Source: JACKFB01 sp041389525 (GTDB taxonomy: Bacteria > Myxococcota_A > UBA9042 > PHBI01 > JACKFB01). From it: DNA of 64,000 nucleotides. The stretch spans positions 131,631-195,630 of the forward strand of contig JAWKRR010000005.1 in the NCBI GenBank assembly GCA_041389525.1, read 5' to 3'. The notes under the pieces were generated by a model. The model did no database searches and had not been told where the DNA came from. It saw nothing but the letters and a program-made list of their open reading frames with translations. Position numbers and translations under genes: made by a program. Shown here one piece after another: positions 48,901-57,731 of the stretch. Within the stretch, counting starts at the first letter, position 1; every line of letters starts with the position of its first letter.

Positions 48901-49577
48901 TTGCCGTGGCCGAAGCGGTTGTCGTCGTAGGCGTCGTTGTCGTCGGCGAAGAAGTCCCAGCCCGAGATGTCGTCGGTGTAGCCGTTGCCGTCGTCGTCTT
49001 TGCCGTCGGAGCACTTCTGCAGCAGGTCCTGCGGGTCCAACATGCCGTTCTTGTTGGTGTCCCAGGTCGCGAGCATCGCCTTCTCGTCGCCGGCGGCCGC
49101 GTAATAGTCGCGGATGTCGAACCAGCCCGAGCCGTCGACGTCGAAGTCGTCGGCTCCGGCGGGCGGCGTCGCCATCTTGTCGGGCTTGCACGCCGCGAGC
49201 TCGCCGCGGTTGAGGTAGTACTTGTTTACGAGGTCGCGGTTGTCCCAGTACACGCCGGAGTCGAGCACGGCGATGATGACGCGGCGGTCGCCGGTGGTGC
49301 GCTGCCAGGCGCGGTCGGCGTGGATGCCGGCGCCGAGGGCCTTCTCCTCCTCGCGGAATCCGGGCGTCGCGGTCCAGTCCTTGCGCACCCAGTCGGCCGT
49401 GCACTTCGCGTCGACGTGGGGGCCGGGGACGAAGGACCAGAGGTTCCACTCGCCGCGGTAGCCCGGGTCGTTCGGCAGGTCGGCGCAGGCGGGTTCGTCG
49501 GGGCCGTTGGGCCAAGCGAGTGCGACGGGGGCGGCGAGGAGCGTGGCCAGGAAGCCGACGAGTCGGACCATGCGCAT
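45999..49577 (-). CDS. Subtilisin-like protease with FG-GAP/VCBS repeats and MYXO-CTERM tail
   Basis: 1192 residues. Signal peptide (LVGFLATLLAAPVALA). S8 catalytic triad: Asp in AVLDSGV (~105), His in FGHGN (~224), Ser in VTSGHAG (~380; the family usually has GTSMA). An EF-hand-like DTNKNGMLDPQDL and an Asp-rich DDDGNGYTDD loop suggest Ca binding. Residues ~640-1080 hold beta-propeller-type repeats with FADLDGDGAEEL, AVGDLDGDGTLEV, AIGDIDGDGKPEI, AIGDFDGDRKFDV. A Thr/Asp/Ala-rich linker leads to GCAAG, a hydrophobic helix (WLVLMALALVAVL) and RRRR, the MYXO-CTERM sorting tail. Secreted, likely surface-attached or vesicle-borne. ATG has GGAG ~9 bases upstream. Confidence 0.93.
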   Translation of the reverse strand: MRMVRLVGFLATLLAAPVALAWPNGPDEPACADLPNDPGYRGEWNLWSFVPGPHVDAKCTADWVRKDWTATPGFREEEKALGAGIHADRAWQRTTGDRRVIIAVLDSGVYWDNRDLVNKYYLNRGELAACKPDKMATPPAGADDFDVDGSGWFDIRDYYAAAGDEKAMLATWDTNKNGMLDPQDLLQKCSDGKDDDGNGYTDDISGWDFFADDNDAYDDNRFGHGNGEAQDSCAEGNNGIGGIGVCPNCTALMVRAGDSFVADANDFGQGVAFAVDSGASVIQEALGAINNTAFAHQAINYAYDNNVVVIASAADELSFHHNFPGTGNHTVYVHANVYDGTSADQSTTFMNFNNCTNYGMNLLLSTPGTGCSSEAVGVTSGHAGIIYSMALAAGTNPPLSAEEIKQLLSTEVDDVNANPLDNDPTKYKSGPGWDWHFGYGRNNVRKTVDAVVEGRIPPEVDIVEPYWFQVIYPDRTPSVDIVGRLNLRRDGLPSRYDSVDWTFEVAVGPEPAEKDFVQTASGTTDGLEGIITAWDVTKVPLDLNKRIDDAHQNAVTVRLRATATLAGGGKVTGEMRKGFLFARDPDLWPAFPIHLKTSGESSPVFADLDGDGAEELVLPLADGFVHAYKPDGTEAAGFPVGLDVRRAMNPSNPTNARGGCSFRADKAACIAKHGVIDPDVRVTMMMAPAVGDLDGDGTLEVIVTTWDGWIFVLEHDGSTREGWPRSVDFSIAKPNPNNIVESGFFAAPVLYDMDGKAGLEIIAAAMDQHIYIWHADGKPMAPYPVKVGSDPSQGARIIATPAIGDIDGDGKPEIAVGTSEVFGAEGSQNEAAAYVLEGESGAIAPGWPVALYGLTVAVLPVVGRGVVTNAILADLDYDGTLEISFDTISTQGLFFNHDGSSYRKMNNQAFGPGSNTNDSPGYILMNNGAIGNMDGEGGLDFVKGTAGFDFAIAFAGGGTRKPFDHHLSGWDTDSGKMLEGFPRKIDDWMFFNTPSIVDLDNDADPEAIIGSGGYLVRAWNWKGEQPDGWPKQTDGWIIASAAIGDFDGDRKFDVALPTRDGWLYAWKTPGKAGESIYEWNGFGHDPHNTNNYEEPPTPYKTWTGEVVVPTPDATPDDGGDTATPDAAGDTTAPDAASDTAGPEVSADAVAEPSVKPASSGGGCAAGSGGSTWLVLMALALVAVLSRRRREAL

Positions 49578-49744
49578 GGGAGCGATCTCCGTGCTGGGGG
49601 CGGGATTCGGGGGCGCGTGACGGCGTGGTCTCCCCGGGCGCGCGCAATTTCCCCCGAAGCGCGCGCTCGATGCAAGCATTGCGGCACTCGGTGCCATGAA
49701 ATCCGGGGTGGCGGGGCCGCGCGGGGGGCCCGTCGGGGTCGCGA

Positions 49745-49773
49745 TTGACCAGCGAGCGCCCGAACCCTATAGA
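49745..49773 (+). promoter_or_regulatory. Sigma70-type promoter of the cysteine synthase gene
   Basis: TTGACC (-35, 5 of 6) and TATAGA (-10, 4 of 6) with an ideal 17-base spacer. Predicted transcription start about 49780, giving a 35-base leader to the ATG at 49815. Confidence 0.6.
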
Positions 49774-49814
49774 TCGACGCTCGATTTCGCCGATTCGAGG
49801 ATGGAGTCGCCGCG

Positions 49815-50777
49815 ATGCGGATGAAGGAGCTTCAGCGCCGGTACGCCGAGCGCTTCCCGGCGCTGGGCCTCGTGGGCAATACGCCGCTGGTGCGGATCGA
49901 CCTGATGCGCGCGGAGTGCCCCGACGTCGAGGTGTACGCGAAGGTCGAGAGCGGCAACCCGGGCGGCTCGCTCAAGGATCGCCCGGTCCTTTATATGGTC
50001 CTGCAGGCGCTCGAGGATGGCCGCCTCGACGCGTCGCGCACCATCATCGACAGCTCCAGCGGCAACGCCGGCATCGCCTACGCGTGGATCGGCCGCGTCT
50101 TGGGCATCCCGGTGAAGCTGGTCATCCCGGACAACGCGTCCGCCGAGCGCAAGAAGCGCATGGTCGCGCACGGGGCGGCGATCCATTACACGTCGGCGCA
50201 GGACGGCTACGACGAGGCCCTGCGCGAGGTGCGGCGCCTAGCCACGGCCGAGCCGGACCGCTACTTCTTCTGCGACCAGTACGGCAACGAGTACAACTGG
50301 CGCGCCCACTACGAGTCGACGGCCGAGGAGATCTGGCAACAGACCGGCGGGCGGGTGACCCATTTCGTGGCCGGCGTCGGCACGGGCGGGACCATCACCG
50401 GCGTCGGAAAGCGCCTCAAAGAGCTGAACCCGGCCGTGCAGATCCACTGCGTCGTGCCCGACGCGTTCCCCGGGGTCGAGGGGCTCAAGCCGCTCAAAGA
50501 TCCCGAGGACATCGTGCCGGCCATCCTCGACAAGAGCGTCATCGACCGCATGTGGGACAGCGACGTCGACGTGTCCTGGCAGATGAGCCAGCGCCTCGCC
50601 CAGGCCGGCGTGTTCGGCGGGCAGTCGTCGGGCGCGTACATGGCTGGCGTCCGCGACGTCGCGCGCGCCGTGCAGGCCGACCTCCGCGCCGGGCGGGTCG
50701 AGGGGCCGGCGGTCGTGGTCACCCTCGTCAACGACATCGGCGAGCGCTACATGTCGACCCGACTCTGGGACCAGTAG
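49815..50777 (+). CDS. PLP-dependent cysteine synthase
   Basis: 320 residues, cytosolic. Makes L-cysteine from O-acetylserine (or O-phosphoserine) and sulfide. Fold-type II PLP motifs: PGGSLKDRP with the Schiff-base Lys54, SSSGNAGIAYAW (80-86) in place of the usual TSGNTG loop, the phosphate-binding GTGGT (189-193), and GGQSSGAYM near the end. The length is typical of CysK/CysM. I cannot tell O-acetylserine- from O-phosphoserine- or thiosulfate-dependent forms. Its TAG stop shares one base with the GTG of an FAD oxidoreductase, so the pair is co-expressed. Confidence 0.93.
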   Translation: MRMKELQRRYAERFPALGLVGNTPLVRIDLMRAECPDVEVYAKVESGNPGGSLKDRPVLYMVLQALEDGRLDASRTIIDSSSGNAGIAYAWIGRVLGIPVKLVIPDNASAERKKRMVAHGAAIHYTSAQDGYDEALREVRRLATAEPDRYFFCDQYGNEYNWRAHYESTAEEIWQQTGGRVTHFVAGVGTGGTITGVGKRLKELNPAVQIHCVVPDAFPGVEGLKPLKDPEDIVPAILDKSVIDRMWDSDVDVSWQMSQRLAQAGVFGGQSSGAYMAGVRDVARAVQADLRAGRVEGPAVVVTLVNDIGERYMSTRLWDQ

Positions 50778-52054
50778 TGCCGGGCTCGCCCGTCGACGCT
50801 GACCCCCACGCCGCGCCGTCGCGGCTGCGGCCCAAAGTCGCCATCATCGGGGCCGGGCCGACCGGGCTGGAGGTCGCGCGGACGCTGACGGAGCTGGGCC
50901 TCGACGTGCTGGTCTACGAGGCCGGCTCCGCGGTGGGCAGCGGCCTCGCGCGCTTCGCCCACGTCCAGCTCTTCACCCCCTGGCGCATGAACGTGGCCGA
51001 CGGGGCGCTGCAGGACCTCGCCGAGGCCGGCCGGCCCTGCCCGGTGGATTGGGACGAGTGCCCCACCGTGGGCGATTTCATCAGTCGGTACCTCGGCGCT
51101 TTGGCCCAGCACCCGCGCATCGCGCCCACCCTGCGCCTCGACCACCGCCTCATCGCCGCCGGCCGCGAGCGGGCCCTGCGCACCGACCACCCGCGGATGC
51201 CGCAGCGCGCGGAGAGCCCCTTTCGCCTGCTGCTGCAGGACGGCCGCGGCCGCGAGCGCGTCGCCCACGCCGACGTCCTCGTCGACTGCACCGGCATCAC
51301 CCAACGCGCCGCCTGGGTCGGCCGCGGCGGCATCCCCGCCCCCGGTGAGACCGCCCTGCGCGACGCTGCCCGCATCGAGGGCTGGCTGCCCGACCTCGCC
51401 GGCGCGGCCCGCGAGCGCTTCCGCGGTCGCCGAATTCTCCTGGTGGGAGCTGGCTATTCTGCGGCCACCGCGGCGGCCCTCCTCGCTGAGCTCGTCGCCG
51501 AGTCCCCGACCACCCGCGTCGAGTGGGTGGTCCGCCACGCCGCGACCGACCCCATCGAGGAGGTCGAGGACGACTCGCTCTCCGGCCGCGCCGACCTCAC
51601 CCGCCGCGCCAACGCCGCCGTCGCCCCCACCGGCCCGATTCGCCTGCACCGCGAGAACTGGGTCGAGCGCATCACCCCGTCCCGCGACGGGTTGCTCGAC
51701 GTGACCCTCTCCGGCGGGGCGCGCATGGTCTTCGACGAGATCTTGGCCATGGTCGGCTACACGCCCGACTTCTCCTCGCTCGAGGGGCTGCAGGTCCACC
51801 TCGACTACGCCACCCGCGGCCCGCGCAAGCTGGCCCAGCTTCTGCGCCAAGAGGACGAGGCCGGCCCCAAGCGCGCCGTCGCCCACGCCCGCGCGCCCAC
51901 GCCGCCAGGCCCCGAGGTGCTGATGCACCCCGAGCCCGACCTGTTCGTGCTGGGCCACAAGAGCTTCGGCAACCGCCCCGACTACTTCTTCCAGTCGGGA
52001 TACCTGCAGGCGCGGATGCTGGCCGACCTGCTCCGCTGGCGCGTCCTGGCCTAG
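50777..52054 (+). CDS. FAD/NAD(P)-dependent oxidoreductase
   Basis: 425 residues. N-terminal FAD Rossmann fold (VAIIGAGPTGLEVARTLTELGLDVLVYEAG, GxGxxG) and a second dinucleotide site (ILLVGAGYSAATAAALLAEL). Further segments DCTGITQRAAWVG, ILAMVGYTPDFSSLEG and a C-terminal FVLGHKSFGNRPDYFFQSGYLQARMLADLL fit the flavin-monooxygenase / pyridine nucleotide-disulfide reductase superfamily. No redox-active CxxC pair is visible, so thioredoxin reductase is unlikely; an amine or sulfur oxidase is possible. Overlap with cysteine synthase suggests a sulfur- or cysteine-derived substrate. Confidence 0.85.
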   Translation: MPGSPVDADPHAAPSRLRPKVAIIGAGPTGLEVARTLTELGLDVLVYEAGSAVGSGLARFAHVQLFTPWRMNVADGALQDLAEAGRPCPVDWDECPTVGDFISRYLGALAQHPRIAPTLRLDHRLIAAGRERALRTDHPRMPQRAESPFRLLLQDGRGRERVAHADVLVDCTGITQRAAWVGRGGIPAPGETALRDAARIEGWLPDLAGAARERFRGRRILLVGAGYSAATAAALLAELVAESPTTRVEWVVRHAATDPIEEVEDDSLSGRADLTRRANAAVAPTGPIRLHRENWVERITPSRDGLLDVTLSGGARMVFDEILAMVGYTPDFSSLEGLQVHLDYATRGPRKLAQLLRQEDEAGPKRAVAHARAPTPPGPEVLMHPEPDLFVLGHKSFGNRPDYFFQSGYLQARMLADLLRWRVLA

Positions 52055-52191
52055 AGTATCTCGACCGCAGCGCCGGTTTCACGCCGGGCCCGGCCCGTTG
52101 ACGTCGGGGCCGGCGAAGCGGACGATCGCGCCACTCGACACCACAGAAGCCGCGGCGCGTGACTCGCCACCCGTCGCGCGAGGAGCGTGCA

Positions 52192-53574
52192 GTGGACCAG
52201 CGATCGCGCGCGTTGTGTGAGAACCCCCACCCCGGGCCCAAGCGCCGCGCGGCGTGGGCCATCGCGGCCGCTATCGGCTGCTGCGGCTTGCTGCTCATCG
52301 CGGCGTGCAGCGACCAGAGCGCCGGCACGGGGGCCGACACCGCGGCGGGCGCTGACACCGCGCGCGACGGGGCGCCCTTCGCGGACACCGACGCCACCGC
52401 ACCGCCCGACGCCGAAGTCGCCTCCGACGCCGCGCCGGACGCCGCGCCCGAGATCGCCGGCGACACCGCCACGCCCCCCGACACCGCGACCACGACCGAC
52501 ACCCCCAAGCCCCCCGACGCCGCCGGCGCCTGCTCCCCCTGCGGCACCGGCTCGCTCAAGGGCCTCGTCTGCGCCCCCTCGCAGCAGGTCTTCGTCCCCC
52601 AAGCCAAGGTCACCGCCACCGGCGTCGGCTGCGACGGTCAACCCTCCGTTTCGACAACCACCACCGATCAAAAAGGCTTCTACACCTTCGACGCCCTGCC
52701 CTGCGGCCAGCACACCATCGACGTCGCCGCCGGCTCCTTCCACACCACCTACACGGTCGACGTCGAGGCGGGCACGCTCAGCGACGTCACCGGCGGCGGC
52801 TTCAAGCTCTGCTTCAAGGCCTCCAGCGTCCGCATCGCCGTGCTCTCCGGCCAGTGGGACCACATGCACGGCCTCCTCGACGAGCTCGGCCTGCTCTACG
52901 ACTTCTTCAACCTCGACGCCGACGACTGCCGCCCCGACGGCGACCCCGAGTCCAGCGCCGGCCTCGGCCTCCTGCGCGACCCGGTCGCCCTGGCCAAGTA
53001 CGACATCGTCTTCTTCAACTGCGGCAGCGCCCCCGTCGACTGCGTGGACCGCTACCCCGACATCAAATCCAACCTGAAGAAGTTCGTCCTCGACGGCGGC
53101 TCGCTCTACGGCTCCGACCGCGCCTGGGCCTACATCGAGGCCGCCTTCCCCGACGCCATCGACTTCTACGGCACCAAAGAGCTCACCAACGAGGTCGCCC
53201 ACGCCTGCGGCCGCTCGCTCTGCGGCTTCGACACCCAGAAGTTCCCAAACGGCGTCCCGGTCGCCGCCACCGTGGTCGACGGCGCCCTCGCCGACTACTC
53301 CGGCGTCGCCGCCTTCACCGCGTTCTACGGCCCCGGCCCGCTGGTCGCCATCGACGCCGCCGGCCCGGTCTCGGTCGTCCACGTCTCCGGCGACGTCCCC
53401 CTCGACATCCCGCAAGGCCCCTTCATCGGCTACACCCTCGACAAGCAGCCGCTGGTCGTCTCGCACCGCCCCAACCCGCAGTCCGGCCGCGTGGTCTTCA
53501 CGACGTTTCACAACGACGAGCAAGCCGACGAGGTCATGAAGCGCATCCTCTACTACCTGGTGTTTCTCCTCTGA
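52192..53574 (+). CDS. Lipoprotein with Asp/Thr/Ala linker, carboxypeptidase-regulatory-like and ThuA/GATase-like domains
   Basis: 460 residues. Lipobox (LLLIAAC before Ser), then ~80 residues almost only Asp, Thr, Ala and Pro (for example GADTAAGADTARDG), a linker type common in myxobacterial lipoproteins. Next, a carboxypeptidase-D regulatory-like beta sandwich (VFVPQAKVTATGVGCDG, GFYTFDALPCGQHTIDV). The C-terminal ~260 residues resemble a GATase/ThuA-like fold (RIAVLSGQWDHMHGLLDELG, YDIVFFNCGSAPVDC, LKKFVLDGGSLYGSDRAWAYIE, RVVFTTFHNDEQADEV). No conserved nucleophile was identified. I use GTG 52192, which has AGGAG six bases upstream, rather than GTG 52159. Confidence 0.8.
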   Translation: MDQRSRALCENPHPGPKRRAAWAIAAAIGCCGLLLIAACSDQSAGTGADTAAGADTARDGAPFADTDATAPPDAEVASDAAPDAAPEIAGDTATPPDTATTTDTPKPPDAAGACSPCGTGSLKGLVCAPSQQVFVPQAKVTATGVGCDGQPSVSTTTTDQKGFYTFDALPCGQHTIDVAAGSFHTTYTVDVEAGTLSDVTGGGFKLCFKASSVRIAVLSGQWDHMHGLLDELGLLYDFFNLDADDCRPDGDPESSAGLGLLRDPVALAKYDIVFFNCGSAPVDCVDRYPDIKSNLKKFVLDGGSLYGSDRAWAYIEAAFPDAIDFYGTKELTNEVAHACGRSLCGFDTQKFPNGVPVAATVVDGALADYSGVAAFTAFYGPGPLVAIDAAGPVSVVHVSGDVPLDIPQGPFIGYTLDKQPLVVSHRPNPQSGRVVFTTFHNDEQADEVMKRILYYLVFLL

Positions 53575-53627
53575 GACGGCGCTGCCCCCGCGCGACGAGC
53601 GATCATCGGCACGCCCCATGACCCGTT

Positions 53628-53643
53628 TGGCATCGATGTTGCT
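53628..53643 (+). promoter_or_regulatory. Sigma54 promoter of the DksA-like gene
   Basis: TGGCATCGATGTTGCT matches TGGCACGNNNNTTGCW with the exact GG-to-GC spacing. Predicted start of transcription about 53654, 44 bases before the ATG at 53698. Confidence 0.7.
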
Positions 53644-53697
53644 CTGATCTCGGGCTGGCGCGGCTCAACACGGCCCGCCCCATCGTCTGGAGGAAGC

Positions 53698-54051
53698 ATG
53701 TCCCAGCCAACCGCCCGCGAACTCACCCCCCAAGAGCGTGGCGTCGAGGCCCAGCTCGTCGAGCAGCTCGCCACCCTCGAAGCGCGCCTGGAGCGCATCG
53801 ACGCCCACCAACACAACGCCGGCCGCGAGGTCTCGCGCGACTGGGACGACCGCGCGATTCAGCGGCAGAACGACGAGGTGGTCGAGGCGCTCCTGCCGCA
53901 CACCGTCGACGAGATCGCCGCGATCCGGTCCGCCCTCGCTCGGTTGCACGCCGGCGAGTCGCTGATCTGCGTGGAGTGCGGCGACCCGATCCCCGCCAAA
54001 CGCCTCGCGATCATCCCGGAGACACACGTCTGCGCCGACTGCGCTGGGTGA
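53698..54051 (+). CDS. Short DksA/TraR-family zinc-finger protein
   Basis: 117 residues. Zinc finger Cys91-x2-Cys94 and Cys112-x2-Cys115 (CVECGDPIPAKRLAIIPETHVC). The N-terminal coiled coil carries DWDDRA (Asp48, Asp51, Ala53), the DxxDxA tip motif that lets DksA act at the RNA polymerase active site together with ppGpp. The protein is shorter than typical DksA (about 150 residues), so it may be a specialised paralogue. ATG has GGAGG close upstream, and a sigma54 promoter lies 55 bp away. It sits in a stress-type cluster. Confidence 0.92.
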   Translation: MSQPTARELTPQERGVEAQLVEQLATLEARLERIDAHQHNAGREVSRDWDDRAIQRQNDEVVEALLPHTVDEIAAIRSALARLHAGESLICVECGDPIPAKRLAIIPETHVCADCAG

Positions 54052-54074
54052 TCCCACAGGGGATCCGGCCGATG

Positions 54075-54090
54075 TGTGTGTTTTCGCACA
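54075..54090. promoter_or_regulatory. CRP/FNR-like palindrome
   Basis: TGTGTGTTTTCGCACA, TGTG-N8-CACA. It lies between convergent genes (DksA-like and extradiol dioxygenase-like), so a hairpin/terminator role is also possible: GTGTGTG can pair with CGCACAC around TTTT with one G-T pair. Confidence 0.35.
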
Positions 54091-54141
54091 CCCGGTCGGG
54101 CCCCCGCGCCCGATCGCACACAGCGCGCCCGGGCCGCCGGC

Positions 54142-55068
54142 TCAGCCGAACTGCACCGCGCGGCGGCTGATGCTCCCGAACTCAAACCCCGTGATCGGAA
54201 ACAGGATCTCGGGCGTTTCTTCCCCCGCCGCCCCCGCGACGATCACCAGCGGGCGGAAGTGCTCATCGGTGGGGTGGGCGGTCTGAAACTCGGGAGCCCG
54301 CTCCCGCGCGTGGGCCAGCGCGTCCAGGTCCCAGCGCGTCAGCACGTCGGCGCACCAGCGGTCGAAGTCGCCGGCCCAGGCGGGCTGCGGCGCCCCGTCG
54401 CGGCCGTCCACGCGCCGCAGGTTGTGGGTCACGTTGCCGCTGCCGACGATCAGCACGCCCTCATCGCGCAGCGGGGCGAGCTTTCGGCCCAGGGCCAGCA
54501 GCTGCTGGTACGTCGCCACGGCCGGCATGGCGAGCTGCAGCACCGGGACGTCGGCCTTGGGGAACATCCACTTGAGCGGCGTCCACACCCCGTGGTCGAG
54601 GCCGCGTCCAGGCGCCTCGGCGGCCTCATCGCCCAGCAGCTCGAGCACGCGGGCGGCGAGCGCGGGAGCCCCCGGCGCGGGCCAGCGAACCTGATAGAGC
54701 GCGTCGGGAAACCCGTAGAAATCATAGATCAACGGCAGGGTCTCGACGGCGCCTGAGGTCGCTCGCGGCGCGGTCCAGTGGGCCGAGATGACCAACACAG
54801 CCCGAGGTGTGGGCAGCGCCTGGACCCACGCACCGAAGGGCGCGCCCTTGTCCGCGTCGAGCGCGACGGTCGGGGCGCCGTGGCCGACGAAGATCACCGG
54901 CATGCGCTTCGGGCTCGTCTCCATCGGGATCTCCTCGTCGATCGCCGGCCTCGCCGGGCCGTCATCGTCGCGCGTGGCCGTGCGGCTGACGACCAAGCCT
55001 GCGCCGCCGCCCGCGGCCGCCGCCAGCCCGGCCACGAAGCTGCGGCGGCTGATTTTGCTGGGCTTCAT
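54142..55068 (-). CDS. Tat-exported 4,5-DOPA-extradiol-dioxygenase-like protein
   Basis: 308 residues. Tat signal (ISRRSFVAGLAAAAGGG). The body belongs to the LigB/DODA family of class III ring-cleavage dioxygenases: VIFVGHGAPTVAL, VISAHWTAP, LDHGVWTPLKWMFP, SGNVTHNLR and HPTDEHFRPLV. The His in GHG, AHW and DHG, plus the later His, match the non-haem Fe or Zn ligands. Members act on catechols (DOPA) or as YgiD-type enzymes. Tat export of this family is unusual and fits loading of the metal in the cytoplasm. ATG has GGAGAGG upstream. Divergent from the sigma54 regulator. Confidence 0.85.
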   Translation of the reverse strand: MKPSKISRRSFVAGLAAAAGGGAGLVVSRTATRDDDGPARPAIDEEIPMETSPKRMPVIFVGHGAPTVALDADKGAPFGAWVQALPTPRAVLVISAHWTAPRATSGAVETLPLIYDFYGFPDALYQVRWPAPGAPALAARVLELLGDEAAEAPGRGLDHGVWTPLKWMFPKADVPVLQLAMPAVATYQQLLALGRKLAPLRDEGVLIVGSGNVTHNLRRVDGRDGAPQPAWAGDFDRWCADVLTRWDLDALAHARERAPEFQTAHPTDEHFRPLVIVAGAAGEETPEILFPITGFEFGSISRRAVQFG

Positions 55069-55177
55069 CGACCTCTCCTGGTCCGTCGTCCCGCCGCGGC
55101 GGGTCCTCTGACAACGCCCGCCCGCCTCGGTTGGTTCAATGTTCAATCACCCACGTCAGCGATGGGTGCGTCCGTCT

Positions 55178-55193
55178 CGGCACGATCCCTGCA
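55178..55193 (+). promoter_or_regulatory. Sigma54-like promoter of the response regulator
   Basis: CGGCACGATCCCTGCA has GG and GC at sigma54 spacing and differs from TGGCACGNNNNTTGCW at two fixed positions. Predicted start about 55204, 80 bases before the ATG. A 14-bp palindrome, CCCGCCGCGGCGGG at 55090-55103, lies 74 bp upstream. Confidence 0.45.
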
Positions 55194-55228
55194 GACCGTA
55201 CACGCTCGACCCGCGTACGCTCGGGTTG

Positions 55229-55244
55229 TGTGTTATATCGCACA
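55229..55244. promoter_or_regulatory. CRP/FNR-like palindrome upstream of the sigma54 regulator
   Basis: TGTGTTATATCGCACA, TGTG-N8-CACA with CG before the second half, 39 bp before the regulator ATG. It lies downstream of the sigma54-like start, so it would act as a repressor site or serve another promoter. Confidence 0.42.
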
Positions 55245-55283
55245 GGCGGCCCGTCACGCCGCGCGAGTTCAGGAGAGATTGCG

Positions 55284-56684
<1,401 letters not shown>

Positions 56685-56738
56685 TCTCGGGCTGGCTTGC
56701 CTCGGCCGGGCGGTGACCGCGGGGAGGGCCTGCGCCGT

Positions 56739-57194
56739 TCAGGAGGAGCGCACCACCAGCACCGGGACCGGCGAGGCGCGGACGACGCGCTCGGCGACGG
56801 AGCCCAGGAAGAGGCGGCGCAGGCCTCGGCGGCCGTGGGTGCCCACGATGATCCGCGAGGCGCCGTCTGCCTCGGCGGCGTCGAGGATGACGTCGACCGG
56901 GTGGCCGTCGCGCACCTCGACGCTGGTGACGAGCCCGGGGTTCGCCTCGCGCAGGGCCTCGGCGATGGTCTCGAGGCGCTGTCGCGCGGCCGCGCGGGCC
57001 TCGGCGAGGTAGGCCACCGGCGGTCCGGCCACAGCGCCCGTGGCCCACTCGACCGGCGCGGCCATGATCTCCGGGTCCAGCGCGTGGAGTAGCACGAGGT
57101 GGGCCCGCTCGACGACCGCGTCCCGGGCGGCTTGGCGCACCGCCGAGTCCGAGCAGGCCGCGAAGTCATGCGCGGCGATCCATCGGGTGTCCAT
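56739..57194 (-). CDS. Universal stress protein
   Basis: 151 residues, single UspA domain. ATP-binding signature near the end: IIVGTHGRRGLRRLFLGSVAERVVRASPVPVLVV (G-x2-G-x9-G-S). Starts with TRWIAAHDFAACSDSAVRQAARDA, the usual strand-helix entry. Downstream (29 bp) member of a two-gene Usp operon driven from 57.7 kb. ATG has GGAGG eight bases upstream. UspA proteins of the ATP-binding class help survival under stress or anaerobiosis. Confidence 0.93.
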   Translation of the reverse strand: MDTRWIAAHDFAACSDSAVRQAARDAVVERAHLVLLHALDPEIMAAPVEWATGAVAGPPVAYLAEARAAARQRLETIAEALREANPGLVTSVEVRDGHPVDVILDAAEADGASRIIVGTHGRRGLRRLFLGSVAERVVRASPVPVLVVRSS

Positions 57195-57223
57195 GATGCT
57201 GCCTCCAGTCAGACGTAGCCTGA

Positions 57224-57667
57224 CTAATTGTCGGTTTTGCGCGCCCGCAGCACCAGGACCGGGACCCGGGCGTGGCGCACCACCACCTCGGCGACGGAGC
57301 CGATGAGGAGGCGGCGCAAGCCAGTCCTGCCGTGGGATGAGAGCACGATCAGCTCGGCGTCCACGTCGTCCGCGTAGTCGCAGATCGTCAGCCCCGGCGG
57401 ACCGGTGCGAACCTCGACCTGCACGCCCTCGATCTGGCGCTTCGCTAGCGCGCGGTCGATGGCCGCGTGCACCGCCTTGCTGCGCTCTTTGTCATTGACC
57501 GTGCCGAAGACGACTCCCGGCTCGATCGCGGTCAAGGGCTCGAGGACCGAGATGAGGTGCACACCGCTCGCGGGGGCCAACTTCAGGGCGGTCTCGACCG
57601 CGTCCATGGAGCGATCCGACAGGTCCACCGGGACCACCACGCGCGCCACTCGCCATCCTTCAGACAT
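57224..57667 (-). CDS. Universal stress protein
   Basis: 147 residues. UspA domain with VARVVVPVDLSDRSMDAVETALKLA at the N terminus and LIVLSSHGRTGLRRLLIGSVAEVVVRHARVPVLVL (ATP-binding G-x2-G-x9-G-S) at the C terminus. First gene of the Usp operon. ATG 57667 has GGAGG six bases upstream and a sigma54 promoter ending 41 bp before it. The two Usp proteins differ clearly in the middle, so they may form heterodimers. Confidence 0.95.
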   Translation of the reverse strand: MSEGWRVARVVVPVDLSDRSMDAVETALKLAPASGVHLISVLEPLTAIEPGVVFGTVNDKERSKAVHAAIDRALAKRQIEGVQVEVRTGPPGLTICDYADDVDAELIVLSSHGRTGLRRLLIGSVAEVVVRHARVPVLVLRARKTDN

Positions 57668-57707
57668 CACCGCCTCCTTGGAATGGGGGATTCCACACGA
57701 TCTCGCA

Positions 57708-57723
57708 CGCAAGGAACGTGCCG
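57708..57723 (-). promoter_or_regulatory. Sigma54 promoter of the Usp operon
   Basis: CGGCACGTTCCTTGCG on the minus strand: matches TGGCACGNNNNTTGCW except the first and last base, with exact spacing. Predicted start about 57697, 30 bases before the Usp ATG. Confidence 0.7.
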
Positions 57724-57731
57724 AATCGCCC

